This document shows positions 41,824 to 49,465 of a DNA stretch of 53,332 bases, in pieces (the stretch's first letter is position 1; each line of letters opens with the position of its first letter). The notes under the pieces are model-generated. The model made no database searches. It was given only the letters and a program-made list of their open reading frames with translations, and had not been told where the DNA came from. The position numbers were made by a program, and so were the translations under genes. Source of the DNA: Pseudorhodobacter sp. PARRP1 (GTDB lineage Bacteria > Pseudomonadota > Alphaproteobacteria > Rhodobacterales > Rhodobacteraceae); the NCBI GenBank assembly GCA_002256245.1, contig NKIU01000008.1:1-53332 (forward strand), read 5' to 3'.

Positions 41824-42782
41824 AGCCAGCGCTTCCATTTGAAGAAAAGATAGGTGCCGCTGGCCGAAGCCAGCATCAGGATCAGCGCCAGCGGATAGCC
41901 GAACCGCCAGCCAAGTTCGGGCATGTAGGCAAAGTTCATGCCGTAAAGGCTGGCGATCAGCGTCGGCGGCATGAACAGTGCCGCCACCACCGACACGATC
42001 CGCACCGTGACGTTTTGCGACAGGTTGATCATGCCAAGCGTGGCATCCGAGGTCAGCGCCAGACGCGAGCCCAGAAAATCGGCGTGCACCTCCAGCGCCT
42101 GCAAATCCCGCATCAAACCCTTGACCAGCGGGCGCAACACATCGCCCTCGATCCGGTCCGACAGGGTCTGGCCAAAGAAACTGACCGCGCGCTCTACCGT
42201 CAGCAGGCCCAAGCGCACGCGGCCCAGCAGATCGCCCTCGCGTCCAACCTTTTGCAGCGCCGCCTGCAACGCGTCTGCCTGCAAGCCATTGGCCCCGCCC
42301 GAGTAAATGCCCGAGGCCACGTCGTCCAGGCCGTGCCCGATGCCTTCCAGAATATCAGCCATCCGGCCAATGATTTCCTCGATCAGCCCCAGAAACAGCC
42401 GCTCGGGCCGATCACAGCCGGGGCCAACCTTGTCGGCGCGGGACGGGTAGGTTTCAAACGGGCGGGGCGCGTGATGGCGCACGGTGATCAACCGCTCGGG
42501 CGACAGGATAAAGCAGACCGGCCCGGAAATCGGCGCTTTGCTTTCCGAAAGCCCCGGCAGCACCACCGTCATATGATCTGCCCCACCTTCGCGGTAAAGC
42601 CGGTTGGAAATCTCGATCTCTTCCATATCCGCCAGCGTCGGCACCGGCAGACCCAAGCGCGCCACATCGGCGGCTTGGTTCGAAAGCGGGCGGTAAAGGT
42701 CGATCCACAGCGCCGCTGTCAGATCAACCGGCAGCGGCATCTGCACAAGGCCGCCAGCTTCAGGGCGATAGGCAAACAGCAT
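41820..42782 (-). CDS. corA: CorA-family divalent cation transporter embedded in the phn operon
   Basis: A 320-aa protein with an N-terminal cytoplasmic domain, a long helical stretch, and two C-terminal membrane segments. The first ends in the pore signature YGMNF (GMN near residue 289), followed by the periplasmic loop AYMPELGWRFG and the last segment to KWKRWL. CorA proteins carry Mg2+, Co2+ or Ni2+ (ZntB members Zn2+). The ATG at 42782 is one base after the phnK stop and the TGA overlaps phnL, so it is fully built into the operon between phnK and phnL. Mg2+ supply for the nucleotide-dependent steps is a guess. Confidence 0.88.
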   Translation of the reverse strand: MLFAYRPEAGGLVQMPLPVDLTAALWIDLYRPLSNQAADVARLGLPVPTLADMEEIEISNRLYREGGADHMTVVLPGLSESKAPISGPVCFILSPERLITVRHHAPRPFETYPSRADKVGPGCDRPERLFLGLIEEIIGRMADILEGIGHGLDDVASGIYSGGANGLQADALQAALQKVGREGDLLGRVRLGLLTVERAVSFFGQTLSDRIEGDVLRPLVKGLMRDLQALEVHADFLGSRLALTSDATLGMINLSQNVTVRIVSVVAALFMPPTLIASLYGMNFAYMPELGWRFGYPLALILMLASASGTYLFFKWKRWL

Positions 42783-42783
42783 G

Positions 42784-43593
42784 TCAGACCTGCAACACGG
42801 AGGAAACCAGCAACTGCGTATAGGCGTGCTGCGGATCATCCAGCACCTGATCGGTCAGGCCCTGTTCAATCACATGCCCGCCTTTCATCACCATCAGCCG
42901 GTCCGCCAGCAACCGCACCACCGCAAGGTCGTGCGTCACGATGATCGCCGATAGCCCCATTTCGCGCACCAAGCCGCGCAACAGGTCCAACAGCCGCGCC
43001 TGCACCGAGACATCAAGGCCCCCGGTCGGCTCGTCCATGAACACCAGTCGCGGCCCGGTCACCAGATTGCGCGCGATCTGCAAACGCTGCTGCATCCCGC
43101 CCGAAAACGCGCGCGGGCGATCATCAATGCGGTCGGCGGCAATTTCGACCCGGCCCAGCCAATCGACCGCTGCCGCACGAATGTCCCCGTAGTGGCGCGC
43201 GCCAATCGCCATCAGCCGCTCGCCGACATTGCCGCCCGCCGACACCCCCATGCGCAACCCGTCACGTGGGTTCTGATGCACAAAGGCCCAATCGCTGCGC
43301 GCCATCCGGCGCCGCTCGGCCTCGGCCATGGTCAGGGTATCGCGCAAACCAGCGGCGGTTTCAAACAACACAGCGCCCGTGTCGGGCTTCAGATGCCCCG
43401 CAAGACAAGACAACAGCGTGGACTTCCCCGAGCCACTTTCGCCGACAATCCCCAACACCTCGCCGGGGAACAGATCAAACGACACATCCGCACAGCCAAT
43501 CCGGCTGCCATAATTCTTGCTCAAGCCCCGCACAGCAAGCAGCGGCTTGGCCGCATTCACCTTGGCCCAAATACTCAAATCCACCGCCCCCAT
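42784..43593 (-). CDS. phnK: C-P lyase ABC-type protein PhnK
   Basis: A 269-aa ATPase that binds the PhnGHIJ core complex. It has Walker A GESGSGKST (near residue 50), signature FSGGMQQRLQIARNL, Walker B LVFMDEPTGGLDVSVQARLL and switch IVTHDLAVVR. The ATG at 43593 overlaps the phnJ TGA (TGATG). The N-terminus (MGAVDLSIWAKVNAAKP) has about 17 residues more than short PhnK forms. Confidence 0.95.
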   Translation of the reverse strand: MGAVDLSIWAKVNAAKPLLAVRGLSKNYGSRIGCADVSFDLFPGEVLGIVGESGSGKSTLLSCLAGHLKPDTGAVLFETAAGLRDTLTMAEAERRRMARSDWAFVHQNPRDGLRMGVSAGGNVGERLMAIGARHYGDIRAAAVDWLGRVEIAADRIDDRPRAFSGGMQQRLQIARNLVTGPRLVFMDEPTGGLDVSVQARLLDLLRGLVREMGLSAIIVTHDLAVVRLLADRLMVMKGGHVIEQGLTDQVLDDPQHAYTQLLVSSVLQV

Positions 43594-44492
43594 CACACCC
43601 CACCTTTCAAAACCGGAGCACCCAAGACCCCCAACTGACCCTCCGCCTGCCGCGTGCGGCAAAAATCGGTGTCCGAACAGACAAACATCCGGCTGCCCTG
43701 ATCATCGGTGATCACCTCATCGAGATAGCTGTCGTCTGCGCCACAGAGGTCGCAGTCATGCGGTGCTTTGGTGGCCTCAAACGGGTGATCGTCGAAATCG
43801 AGGCTGACCACATGGCTGAACGGCGGCAGCGCATAGATCCGCTGCTCGCGACCGGCCCCGAACAACTGCAGCGCCGGGCTGCCCGAGAGTTTCGGATTGT
43901 CGAACTTGGGGATCGGCGACGGGTCCATCACATAGCGCCCTTCCACCTTCACCGGATAGGCGTAAGAGGTGGCAATGGTGCCGTGGCGGGCGATGTCCTC
44001 ATAAAGTTTGACGTGGATCAGACCGTATTCTTCCAACTCGTGCATCTTGCGGGTTTCGGTCTCGCGCGGTTCCAGAAAGCGCAACGGCTCTGGGATCGGC
44101 ACCTGATAGACCAGAATTTGCCCGCTCGTCAGCGGCGTCTCGGGGATACGGTGACGGGTCTGGATCACCGTTGCCTCTGCCGTCGCCTCTGTGACGGCAA
44201 CACCCGCCGTGCGCTGGAAAAACTTGCGGATCGACACGGCATTGGTGGTGTCATCGGCACCTTGGTCGATGACTTTCAGGCGGTCATCCGGGGTAAGACA
44301 GGCGGCTGTGACCTGCACACCACCCGTGCCCCAGCCATAAGGCATCGGCATCTCGCGGCTGGCAAACGGCACCTGATAGCCGGGCACCGCCACAGCTTTC
44401 AGAATGGCGCGCCGGATCATCCGCTTGGTCTGCTCGTCAAGATAGGCGAAGTTATAGCTCTCCGCCGCGACAGGGTCAGCGTGCAGGGTCAT
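43593..44492 (-). CDS. phnJ: Carbon-phosphorus lyase catalytic subunit PhnJ
   Basis: A 299-aa radical-SAM-type enzyme that breaks the C-P bond of ribose 1-methylphosphonate 5-phosphate. The four conserved cysteines are in the family spacing C-x2-C-x21-C-x5-C (HDCDLCGAD near residue 245, MFVCSDTDFC near 270-276). A Gly in the GYQ..GWGTGG region is also present. The start ATG 44492 (MTLHADPVAAESYNFAYLDE) overlaps the stop of an inserted DUF559 gene; its ribosome site GAGGAG lies inside that gene. Confidence 0.96.
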   Translation of the reverse strand: MTLHADPVAAESYNFAYLDEQTKRMIRRAILKAVAVPGYQVPFASREMPMPYGWGTGGVQVTAACLTPDDRLKVIDQGADDTTNAVSIRKFFQRTAGVAVTEATAEATVIQTRHRIPETPLTSGQILVYQVPIPEPLRFLEPRETETRKMHELEEYGLIHVKLYEDIARHGTIATSYAYPVKVEGRYVMDPSPIPKFDNPKLSGSPALQLFGAGREQRIYALPPFSHVVSLDFDDHPFEATKAPHDCDLCGADDSYLDEVITDDQGSRMFVCSDTDFCRTRQAEGQLGVLGAPVLKGGV

Positions 44493-44812
44493 CGGGTAAT
44501 CTCCTCGGCCAGGTGTTGCAAGCACCCCGGCAAGTTGGACAGAATGTTGTCGGGGGGCAGATGCAGCGCGCGCAAGCCTTGTGCGGCAAACCAAGCAACA
44601 TCTTGGGGTTTCAGGCCGGAATCCACCTGCACCACGATGCGCCTTTCCAGACACAGAAAGTCCACAACGCGCGCGCCTACCGGTGCTTGGCGGCGAAACT
44701 TCAGCCCCAGAAAGCGGCGGCTGCGCAGGGCAGACCACAAGACGTGCTCTGCGGTGATCAAAGACTGGCGCAACAGGCGCGCCTCTGCTGTCTGTGTCGG
44801 GTCTTGGCGCAT
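44489..44812 (-). CDS. DUF559 (Vsr/MTES-type endonuclease-like) protein inserted in the phn operon
   Basis: A 107-aa protein: TAEARLLRQSLITAEHVLWSALRSRRFLGLKFRRQAPVGARVVDFLCLERRIVVQVDSG is the DUF559 core (residues 7-66), a restriction-endonuclease-like fold related to Vsr. The usual catalytic acidic pattern (VVDF...V.VD) is retained, although the family's frequent Glu-x-Asp reads Gln-Val-Asp here. The likely start is ATG 44812; its ribosome site GAGGGGAG is the end of the adjacent REP-like repeat. Longer readings translate the repeat itself (PHPNPLPTRERE). The stop overlaps phnJ by four bases. It is not part of known phosphonate chemistry. Confidence 0.82.
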   Translation of the reverse strand: MRQDPTQTAEARLLRQSLITAEHVLWSALRSRRFLGLKFRRQAPVGARVVDFLCLERRIVVQVDSGLKPQDVAWFAAQGLRALHLPPDNILSNLPGCLQHLAEEITR

Positions 44813-44816
44813 CGCT

Positions 44817-44984
44817 CCCCTCACCCTAACCCTCTCCCGCACCGGGAGAGGGGATTTCTGCCGCCGCAAAGCATGAGCGCAACATGGTAAGGATTGGGTT
44901 AACGCACCCCTCCCAGCGCCACCGCCACCGCCAAGGGCGCGGCGTTGTTCCCTCTCCCTTGTTGGGAGAGGGTTAGGGTGAGGG
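44817..44984. repeat. Pair of inverted REP-like repeats between phnI and the DUF559 gene
   Basis: The left unit (44817-44854) has CCCCTCACCCTAACCCTCTC and then a hairpin CTCTCCC...GGGAGAG. The right unit (44950-44984) is its inverse, CCCTCTCCC...GGGAGAGG followed by GTTAGGGTGAGGG. About 95 bp separate them, so the whole can fold as a long inverted repeat, in the manner of a BIME or small MITE. The motif family CCCTCACCCTAACCC is widespread in proteobacterial genomes. Confidence 0.85.
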
Positions 44985-45003
44985 TTGCGGCAGGCAATGG
45001 CCA

Positions 45004-46086
45004 TCACTCCGCCGCCTCTGCGCTGGCGCTGGCGTCAGCGCGCAACCGGCGCACCAGTTCCAATTCCGATTGGAAATCAACGTAGTGCGGCAGTTTTATA
45101 TGTTCCAGAAACCCGGTTGCCTGCACGTTGTCCGCATGCATCAGCACAAATTCGGCGTCTTGCGCAGGGGCACCGCTGTTGTCCTCGCCCAATTCTTCCC
45201 ACCGCAGCGCACGGTCCACCAAGCTCATCGCGATGGCCTTGCGCTCGGTCTGGCCAAACACCAGCCCATAGCCCCGGGTAAACTGCGCAGGCTCGGTCTT
45301 GCTGCCCTTGAACTGGTTGACCGTTTCGCACTCGGTCACTTCGATCTCGCCGATTTCAACCGCAAACCCCAACGCCGGGATGTCCATCTCGACCGCTACA
45401 GCCCCAATCCGCAATTCGCCCACGAAGGCATGGGTGCGCCCATATCCGCGCTGGGTCGAATAGGCCATCGACAGGATAAATCCCTCGTCCCCGCGGCTGA
45501 TCGCCTGCAAGCGCAGCGCGCGGCTCGCAGGCAATTCCATAGGGGTGCGGGTCAAATCATCGGGCACCGCATCGCCGGCAGGCTCGGGTGCGATCAAGCC
45601 GTCACGGTCCAGCATCGCCATCACATGCGGCACCGCCGCCACCAGCGCCGGCGCGGTTTCGGCCCGTGCCACCGCGCCCTCTGCCGCCAGTTTGAAATCC
45701 AGCAAGCGGTGGGTGTAATCAAACGTCGGCCCCAGCACCTGCCCACCCGGCAAATCCTTGAACGTCGCCGAAATCCGCCGGATCACCGCCATGGCTGCGG
45801 TGTCCACCGGGCGCGATGCCCCCAGACGCGGCAGCGTGGTGCGGTAGGCCCGGATCAAAAAGATCGCCTCGATCAGATCACCGCGCGCCTGTTTGATGGC
45901 AAGGGCCGCCAGATCCGGGTCAAACAGCGAGCCTTCGGCCATCACCCGGTTCACCGCCAGCGCCAGTTGTTCGCGGATCTGTGCGACCGAAAGTTCTGCC
46001 ACGCCCAGATCGCCCCGACGTTCCTCGGCAAGCCAAGCGTGGGCGTTGTCGATGGCGCGCTCGCCACCCTTCACTGCGACATACAT
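45004..46086 (-). CDS. phnI: C-P lyase core subunit PhnI (nucleosidase)
   Basis: A 360-aa subunit that with PhnG, H and L attaches methylphosphonate to ribose of ATP. It begins MYVAVKGGERAIDNAHAWLA and has the conserved VMAEGSLFDPDLAALAIKQARGD, HVMAMLDRDG, STQRGYGRTHAFVGELR and HADNVQATGFLEHIKLPHYVDFQSEL near the C-terminus. The ATG at 46086 overlaps the phnH TGA. The next gene downstream is DUF559, not phnJ. Confidence 0.96.
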   Translation of the reverse strand: MYVAVKGGERAIDNAHAWLAEERRGDLGVAELSVAQIREQLALAVNRVMAEGSLFDPDLAALAIKQARGDLIEAIFLIRAYRTTLPRLGASRPVDTAAMAVIRRISATFKDLPGGQVLGPTFDYTHRLLDFKLAAEGAVARAETAPALVAAVPHVMAMLDRDGLIAPEPAGDAVPDDLTRTPMELPASRALRLQAISRGDEGFILSMAYSTQRGYGRTHAFVGELRIGAVAVEMDIPALGFAVEIGEIEVTECETVNQFKGSKTEPAQFTRGYGLVFGQTERKAIAMSLVDRALRWEELGEDNSGAPAQDAEFVLMHADNVQATGFLEHIKLPHYVDFQSELELVRRLRADASASAEAAE

Positions 46087-46652
46087 CAGACAGCCTCCAC
46101 GCGGGTAGATCGGGGCAAGGCGGCGGCGCGGTTGCCGTGGGTGAAAAAGCAATCGAACCCCAGCGGAAACAGCGCCCGGTTTGCCTGAAACGCCGCCAGT
46201 TCTGGCAGCGATAGCTGTGCCTGATCTTCAATTCCGGGCCCGCGCAGCAAAGCGCCCTTGGCTGAAAGGTTCGCCATCTCGACAATCATCGTGGCAGAGC
46301 GATCGGGATAATCCGGCACCCCGATGGCAAAACGGCCCAACGGCTGCAACGTTGCCCAATCGCCCAACGCAAACATCGCATCCTGTGCCGCAACCAAGGG
46401 CGCGCCACAGTGAAACGTGATCCAATCGCGCAGAGCCGCGCAATCATACGCCCCGGCCAGATGCAGCGGCGTGGTGCCATCGCAGAGTGTCAGCACCAGC
46501 ACCCCGGCCGCAACCGACAGCGGTGCAGGCGGCAATGCCCCCTCCAGCAGATGAATGGTGCCGGGCTGCGACATCACCATCAGCGCCGCGCGAAACGCCT
46601 GTGCGCTTTGCACCGGGGCTTGGGCGAACCCTCCTGACAAGGCAGCACTCAT
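46086..46652 (-). CDS. phnH: C-P lyase core subunit PhnH
   Basis: A 188-aa structural subunit of the PhnGHIJ complex. It shows FRAALMVMSQPGTIHLLEGA (residues 22-41), LTLCDGTTPLHLAG, WITFHCGAPL and the C-terminal FPLGFDCFFTHGNRAAALPRSTRVE. The ATG overlaps the phnG stop by four bases. Length normal. Confidence 0.95.
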   Translation of the reverse strand: MSAALSGGFAQAPVQSAQAFRAALMVMSQPGTIHLLEGALPPAPLSVAAGVLVLTLCDGTTPLHLAGAYDCAALRDWITFHCGAPLVAAQDAMFALGDWATLQPLGRFAIGVPDYPDRSATMIVEMANLSAKGALLRGPGIEDQAQLSLPELAAFQANRALFPLGFDCFFTHGNRAAALPRSTRVEAV

Positions 46653-47119
46653 TGATCTTCCCCCCGCACCAGTGTGAAGAATTCAACCTTGGTCGCCGCC
46701 GCTTTGCTGGCCCGGGCGCTGCGCCGCGCGGCTTCCTCGGCCTGCAACGGCACCAGCACGCTGGCCCGCAACGCTGCCGCCTGTTCGGTCTGCATCAGCG
46801 CATCAATCACCGCCGCGCGCAGCGCGTGCGCCTTGTCACGGCCCTGCACATGGGCATGGCCCACCGCGCCTGCGTCCAGCTTCAAGGCACATCGCGTCAC
46901 GGTCATCTCGCCAAGATTGAACGGCAAGCCTGTGCCGCCCATCCGGCCCTGCACCATCACCGCCCCGGTTTCCGGCGCGCGCAGCACCTCATACGGCGGA
47001 AGGTCCGGCAGCAAGGCTTGCAGCCGTGCGGGCTTTGCGCGGGCCAAAAGCCCCATCCAGGCTTGGCGTGCGGCGGTCTGATCGGGGGGGAGGGCGGTTT
47101 CAGGCGGCATTTGCGGCAT
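46649..47119 (-). CDS. phnG: C-P lyase core subunit PhnG
   Basis: A 156-aa subunit: ARQAWMGLLARAKPARL, PETGAVMVQGRMGGTGLPFNLGEMTVTRCALKLD, VGHAHVQGRDKAHALRAAVIDALMQ. It is the first gene of the core operon. The ATG at 47119 (MPQMPPETAL) is chosen; a start at 47161 would run across the putative operator. Divergent from phnF. Confidence 0.94.
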   Translation of the reverse strand: MPQMPPETALPPDQTAARQAWMGLLARAKPARLQALLPDLPPYEVLRAPETGAVMVQGRMGGTGLPFNLGEMTVTRCALKLDAGAVGHAHVQGRDKAHALRAAVIDALMQTEQAAALRASVLVPLQAEEAARRSARASKAAATKVEFFTLVRGEDQ

Positions 47120-47154
47120 CTCGATTCTGACATCTTGCGAAGGGCGCAATGTTC

Positions 47155-47178
47155 TATACAACTAGACAAGTTATTATC
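47155..47178. promoter_or_regulatory. Candidate PhnF operator in the phnG-phnF intergenic region
   Basis: AACTAGACAAGTT (with flanking TATAC) is an inverted repeat AACT-N5-AGTT near 47160-47173. On the minus strand TTGTCTAGTT is one base from the HutC-subfamily consensus GT-N-TA-N-AC. Its place between the two divergent starts fits autoregulation by PhnF. Confidence 0.5.
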
Positions 47179-47210
47179 CGAGGACACCGCAAAATGCATG
47201 TGAAGTTTTG

Positions 47211-47957
47211 ATGACAAAGCCCGCGATCTGGCGATCCATCGCTGAAACGCTGACGCAGGAAATCTCGGCGGGGCACTATCGCCCCGGTGACAAGCTGCCG
47301 ACCGAGGCCGCACTTGCCGCCCGCTTTGGCGTCAACCGCCACACCATCCGGCACGCCCTGGCGCATCTGGCCGAGGGCGGTGCGGTGCATGCGCGGCGCG
47401 GTGCGGGGGTGTTCGTGACAGCGGTTCCAACCGATTATCCGCTTGGCCGCCGTGTGCGGTTCCACCAGAACGTGCTGGCGACGGGCCGCGCGCCTTCGCG
47501 GCAAATCCTGCGGTTGGAAACGCGGGCTGCCGACCCCGGCGAGGCCGCCGCCTTGCACCTTGGCGCGGGCGCTGCGGTGCATCTGGTCGAGGGCTTGTCT
47601 CTCGCCGATGGCACGGCGCTGGCGATGTTCCGCTCGATCTTTCCCGCCGCCCGATTTCCGCATCTGCTGGCAGCGTTGACCCGGCTTGGCTCTGTCACCG
47701 CAGCCTTGGCCGAAGCGGGGGTTTCCGACTACACCCGCGCCGAGACCCGCATCACCGCCCTTGCCGCCGATGCTTTGCTGGCGCTGCACCTGCGCCTCCC
47801 ACAGGGCGCGCCGCTGCTGCGGTCCGTGGCGGTCAATGTCGATGCCGCAGGCCAGCCCGTCGAGTTCGGCACCACATGGTTTGCCGGCGACAGGGTCACG
47901 CTGACCGTGGCGCCCGAAGGCGGCGATCCGGCGCGGGCTGTGGATAAACTGTCATAA
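47211..47957 (+). CDS. phnF: GntR-family (HutC type) phosphonate regulator PhnF
   Basis: A 248-aa repressor. The N-terminal winged helix is AIWRSIAETLTQEISAGHYRPGDKLPTEAALAARFGVNRHTIRHALAHLAEGG (residues 4-57). From about 80 the UTRA effector domain follows (FHQNVLATGRAPSRQILRLE, LVEGLSLADGTALAMFRSIFPA, and FGTTWFAGDRVTL at the end). It probably represses phnG-N and itself until a phosphonate-related ligand appears. The start is taken at MTKPAIW; a TTG just upstream adds one residue. Confidence 0.92.
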   Translation: MTKPAIWRSIAETLTQEISAGHYRPGDKLPTEAALAARFGVNRHTIRHALAHLAEGGAVHARRGAGVFVTAVPTDYPLGRRVRFHQNVLATGRAPSRQILRLETRAADPGEAAALHLGAGAAVHLVEGLSLADGTALAMFRSIFPAARFPHLLAALTRLGSVTAALAEAGVSDYTRAETRITALAADALLALHLRLPQGAPLLRSVAVNVDAAGQPVEFGTTWFAGDRVTLTVAPEGGDPARAVDKLS

Positions 47958-48022
47958 CGCCGTTGCGTGGCGCTGTTATTTCACCGGAAACCCCCCACGC
48001 CCTTCTTCCGTCGGAGCCTGCA

Positions 48023-49204
48023 ATGCCGCTGCCCCTGCCCCCCCTGCGACTGACCGGCGCGCATATCCTGCGCGACGGCGCGATGCAGCAACGCTCGATC
48101 GGGCTGGCAGAGGGGCGCATCACACGCGGGCCGCTGCCCGAGGTCGATCTGTCGGGCTTTCTGGTGCTGCCCGGCATCATCGACCTGCACGGCGATGGGT
48201 TTGAGCGTCACATGGCCCCGCGCCCCTCGGCACCGTTTCCGCTGGCCGCTGGGCTGGCCTCGTTTGACCGCGAGGCTGCGGCGCATGGCGTGACCACCGC
48301 TTATCTGGCACAGGGGTGGAGTTGGGAAGGCGGCCACCGCGGCCCTGACCACGCCGAGGCGATGATGCAGGCGCTTGACAGCTATCGCGGGCAGGCGCTG
48401 ACCGACCTGCGCCTGCAAATCCGCGCCGAGACGCATCTGGTCACCGAGGCCGCCCGCCTGATTGCCGCCGTCAAGCGGCACCGGATCGGCTATGTGGTGT
48501 TCAACGATCATCTGTCCGAAGGCCTGCACATGGCCCGCATCGCGCCCACCGATTTCGCCGTTTGGGCGCGCAAGGTTGGCAAGACCGCCGAGGAATTGGC
48601 CGAAGCGATCGAGGCCGCCGCCGCCCGCGCCAAGGAAGTGCCGCGCAGCCTGTGCAATCTGGCCGAGGCGTTTGATGGCCTGGGCGTGCTTTATGGCAGC
48701 CATGACGACCCGGATGGTGAGACGCGCGAGTTCTATTCGATGATCGGCGCGAAGATTGCCGAGTTTCCGCTGACCCGCCGCGCCGCTGTGGCTGCCCATG
48801 CGATGATGAGCCCGGTGATCATGGGCGCGCCCAACGTGGTGCGGGGGCGCAGCCAGGCCGGCAATGTCTCGGCGCTGGCCTTGGTGGCGGATGGGCTGTG
48901 TGATGTGCTGGTCTCGGACTATCACATCCCCGCGCTGCCGCTTGCGGTTTGGGGGCTGGTTGATCGGGGGGTGATGGGGCTGGCGCAGGCTTGGGCCTTG
49001 GTCTCGTCCCGCCCGGCCGAGGTGATGCGGCTGGTGGACCGGGGCCGGTTGGAGCCGGGATTGCGCGCCGATATGGTGATTATCAACGCCGAGACCCGCG
49101 GGATTGAGGCGACGATTTCGGCTGGCCGTTTAAGCTATCTGGCCGGAGAAGCCGCGCGCCGGTTTGTCAGCCAACCCGAGGCCTTGCGGTTGGCGGCCGA
49201 GTAA
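48023..49204 (+). CDS. phnM: Second PhnM-type diphosphatase (paralogue)
   Basis: A 393-aa amidohydrolase of the PhnM family but clearly diverged from the one at 38719. The metal site reads GIIDLHGDGFERHMAPRP instead of ELHTDNLERHIEPRP. It has GSHDDPDGETREFYSMIGAKIAEFP and MGAPNVVRGRSQAGNVSAL. An extra stretch YLAQGWSWEGGHRGPDHAEA follows the first histidines. The ATG 48023 start gives MPLPLPPLRLTGAHIL. It follows phnF closely and may use a different phosphonate ribosyl triphosphate. Confidence 0.88.
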   Translation: MPLPLPPLRLTGAHILRDGAMQQRSIGLAEGRITRGPLPEVDLSGFLVLPGIIDLHGDGFERHMAPRPSAPFPLAAGLASFDREAAAHGVTTAYLAQGWSWEGGHRGPDHAEAMMQALDSYRGQALTDLRLQIRAETHLVTEAARLIAAVKRHRIGYVVFNDHLSEGLHMARIAPTDFAVWARKVGKTAEELAEAIEAAAARAKEVPRSLCNLAEAFDGLGVLYGSHDDPDGETREFYSMIGAKIAEFPLTRRAAVAAHAMMSPVIMGAPNVVRGRSQAGNVSALALVADGLCDVLVSDYHIPALPLAVWGLVDRGVMGLAQAWALVSSRPAEVMRLVDRGRLEPGLRADMVIINAETRGIEATISAGRLSYLAGEAARRFVSQPEALRLAAE

Positions 49205-49276
49205 GGTCCCAACTCGGGACCTTTTTTATGCGTTATATTTCAGATGGTTAGGGTCGCAGATTTAACGAATTTTTAA
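49205..49276 (+). promoter_or_regulatory. Palindrome plus CtrA-type box (element copy 2); the palindrome also forms the phnM2 terminator
   Basis: GGTCCCAACTCGGGACC (49205-49221) is followed by six T, so it is a good terminator for the second phnM. Exactly 40 bases later TTAACGAATTTTTAA (49262-49276) is a perfect TTAA-N7-TTAA box. The same pair and spacing occur at 21687-21758, together with a shared ATTTCA in between. Confidence 0.65.
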
Positions 49277-49315
49277 CACTTTCGCCCAAGTGCTGCCGTA
49301 AAATTCCAAAGCCAG

Positions 49316-49450
49316 AGCCGTCCGCAGGGCCATCGAGGCCCTTTGAACGGCGCTGCCGCGGCCAGGTTTGCGGGCGTTTGTGGGCGTTTGCGGGCGTTTC
49401 CAGCGTGGCGTGGTAACGCCGCGCATGGGGGCTCGATGCCTCTGTGCGCG
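49316..49450 (+). repeat. Structured repeat R2, copy 1
   Basis: It starts GCCGTCCGCAGGGCCATCGA and contains the hairpin GGGCC-ATCGA-GGCCC, then GGCGCTGCCGCGG, and ends in a second hairpin region GGGGCTCGATGCCTC. A 10-bp unit (GCGGGCGTTT, with one GTGGGCGTTT) is repeated three times at 49370-49399. The related copy lies on the other side of the acetyltransferase gene, at 50190. Confidence 0.7.
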
Positions 49451-49465
49451 GCACGGGTTTGCGGC

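Noticed and set aside
43266-44876. 536-codon plus-strand frame across phnK, phnJ and the DUF559 gene
   Set aside because: Runs antisense through three supported genes and has no coherent domain.
44817-44984. CRISPR-like reading of the repeats near the DUF559 gene, and CRISPR anywhere in the window
   Set aside because: Only two inverted units with no regular spacers; no array of three or more direct repeats with spacers was seen in the window.
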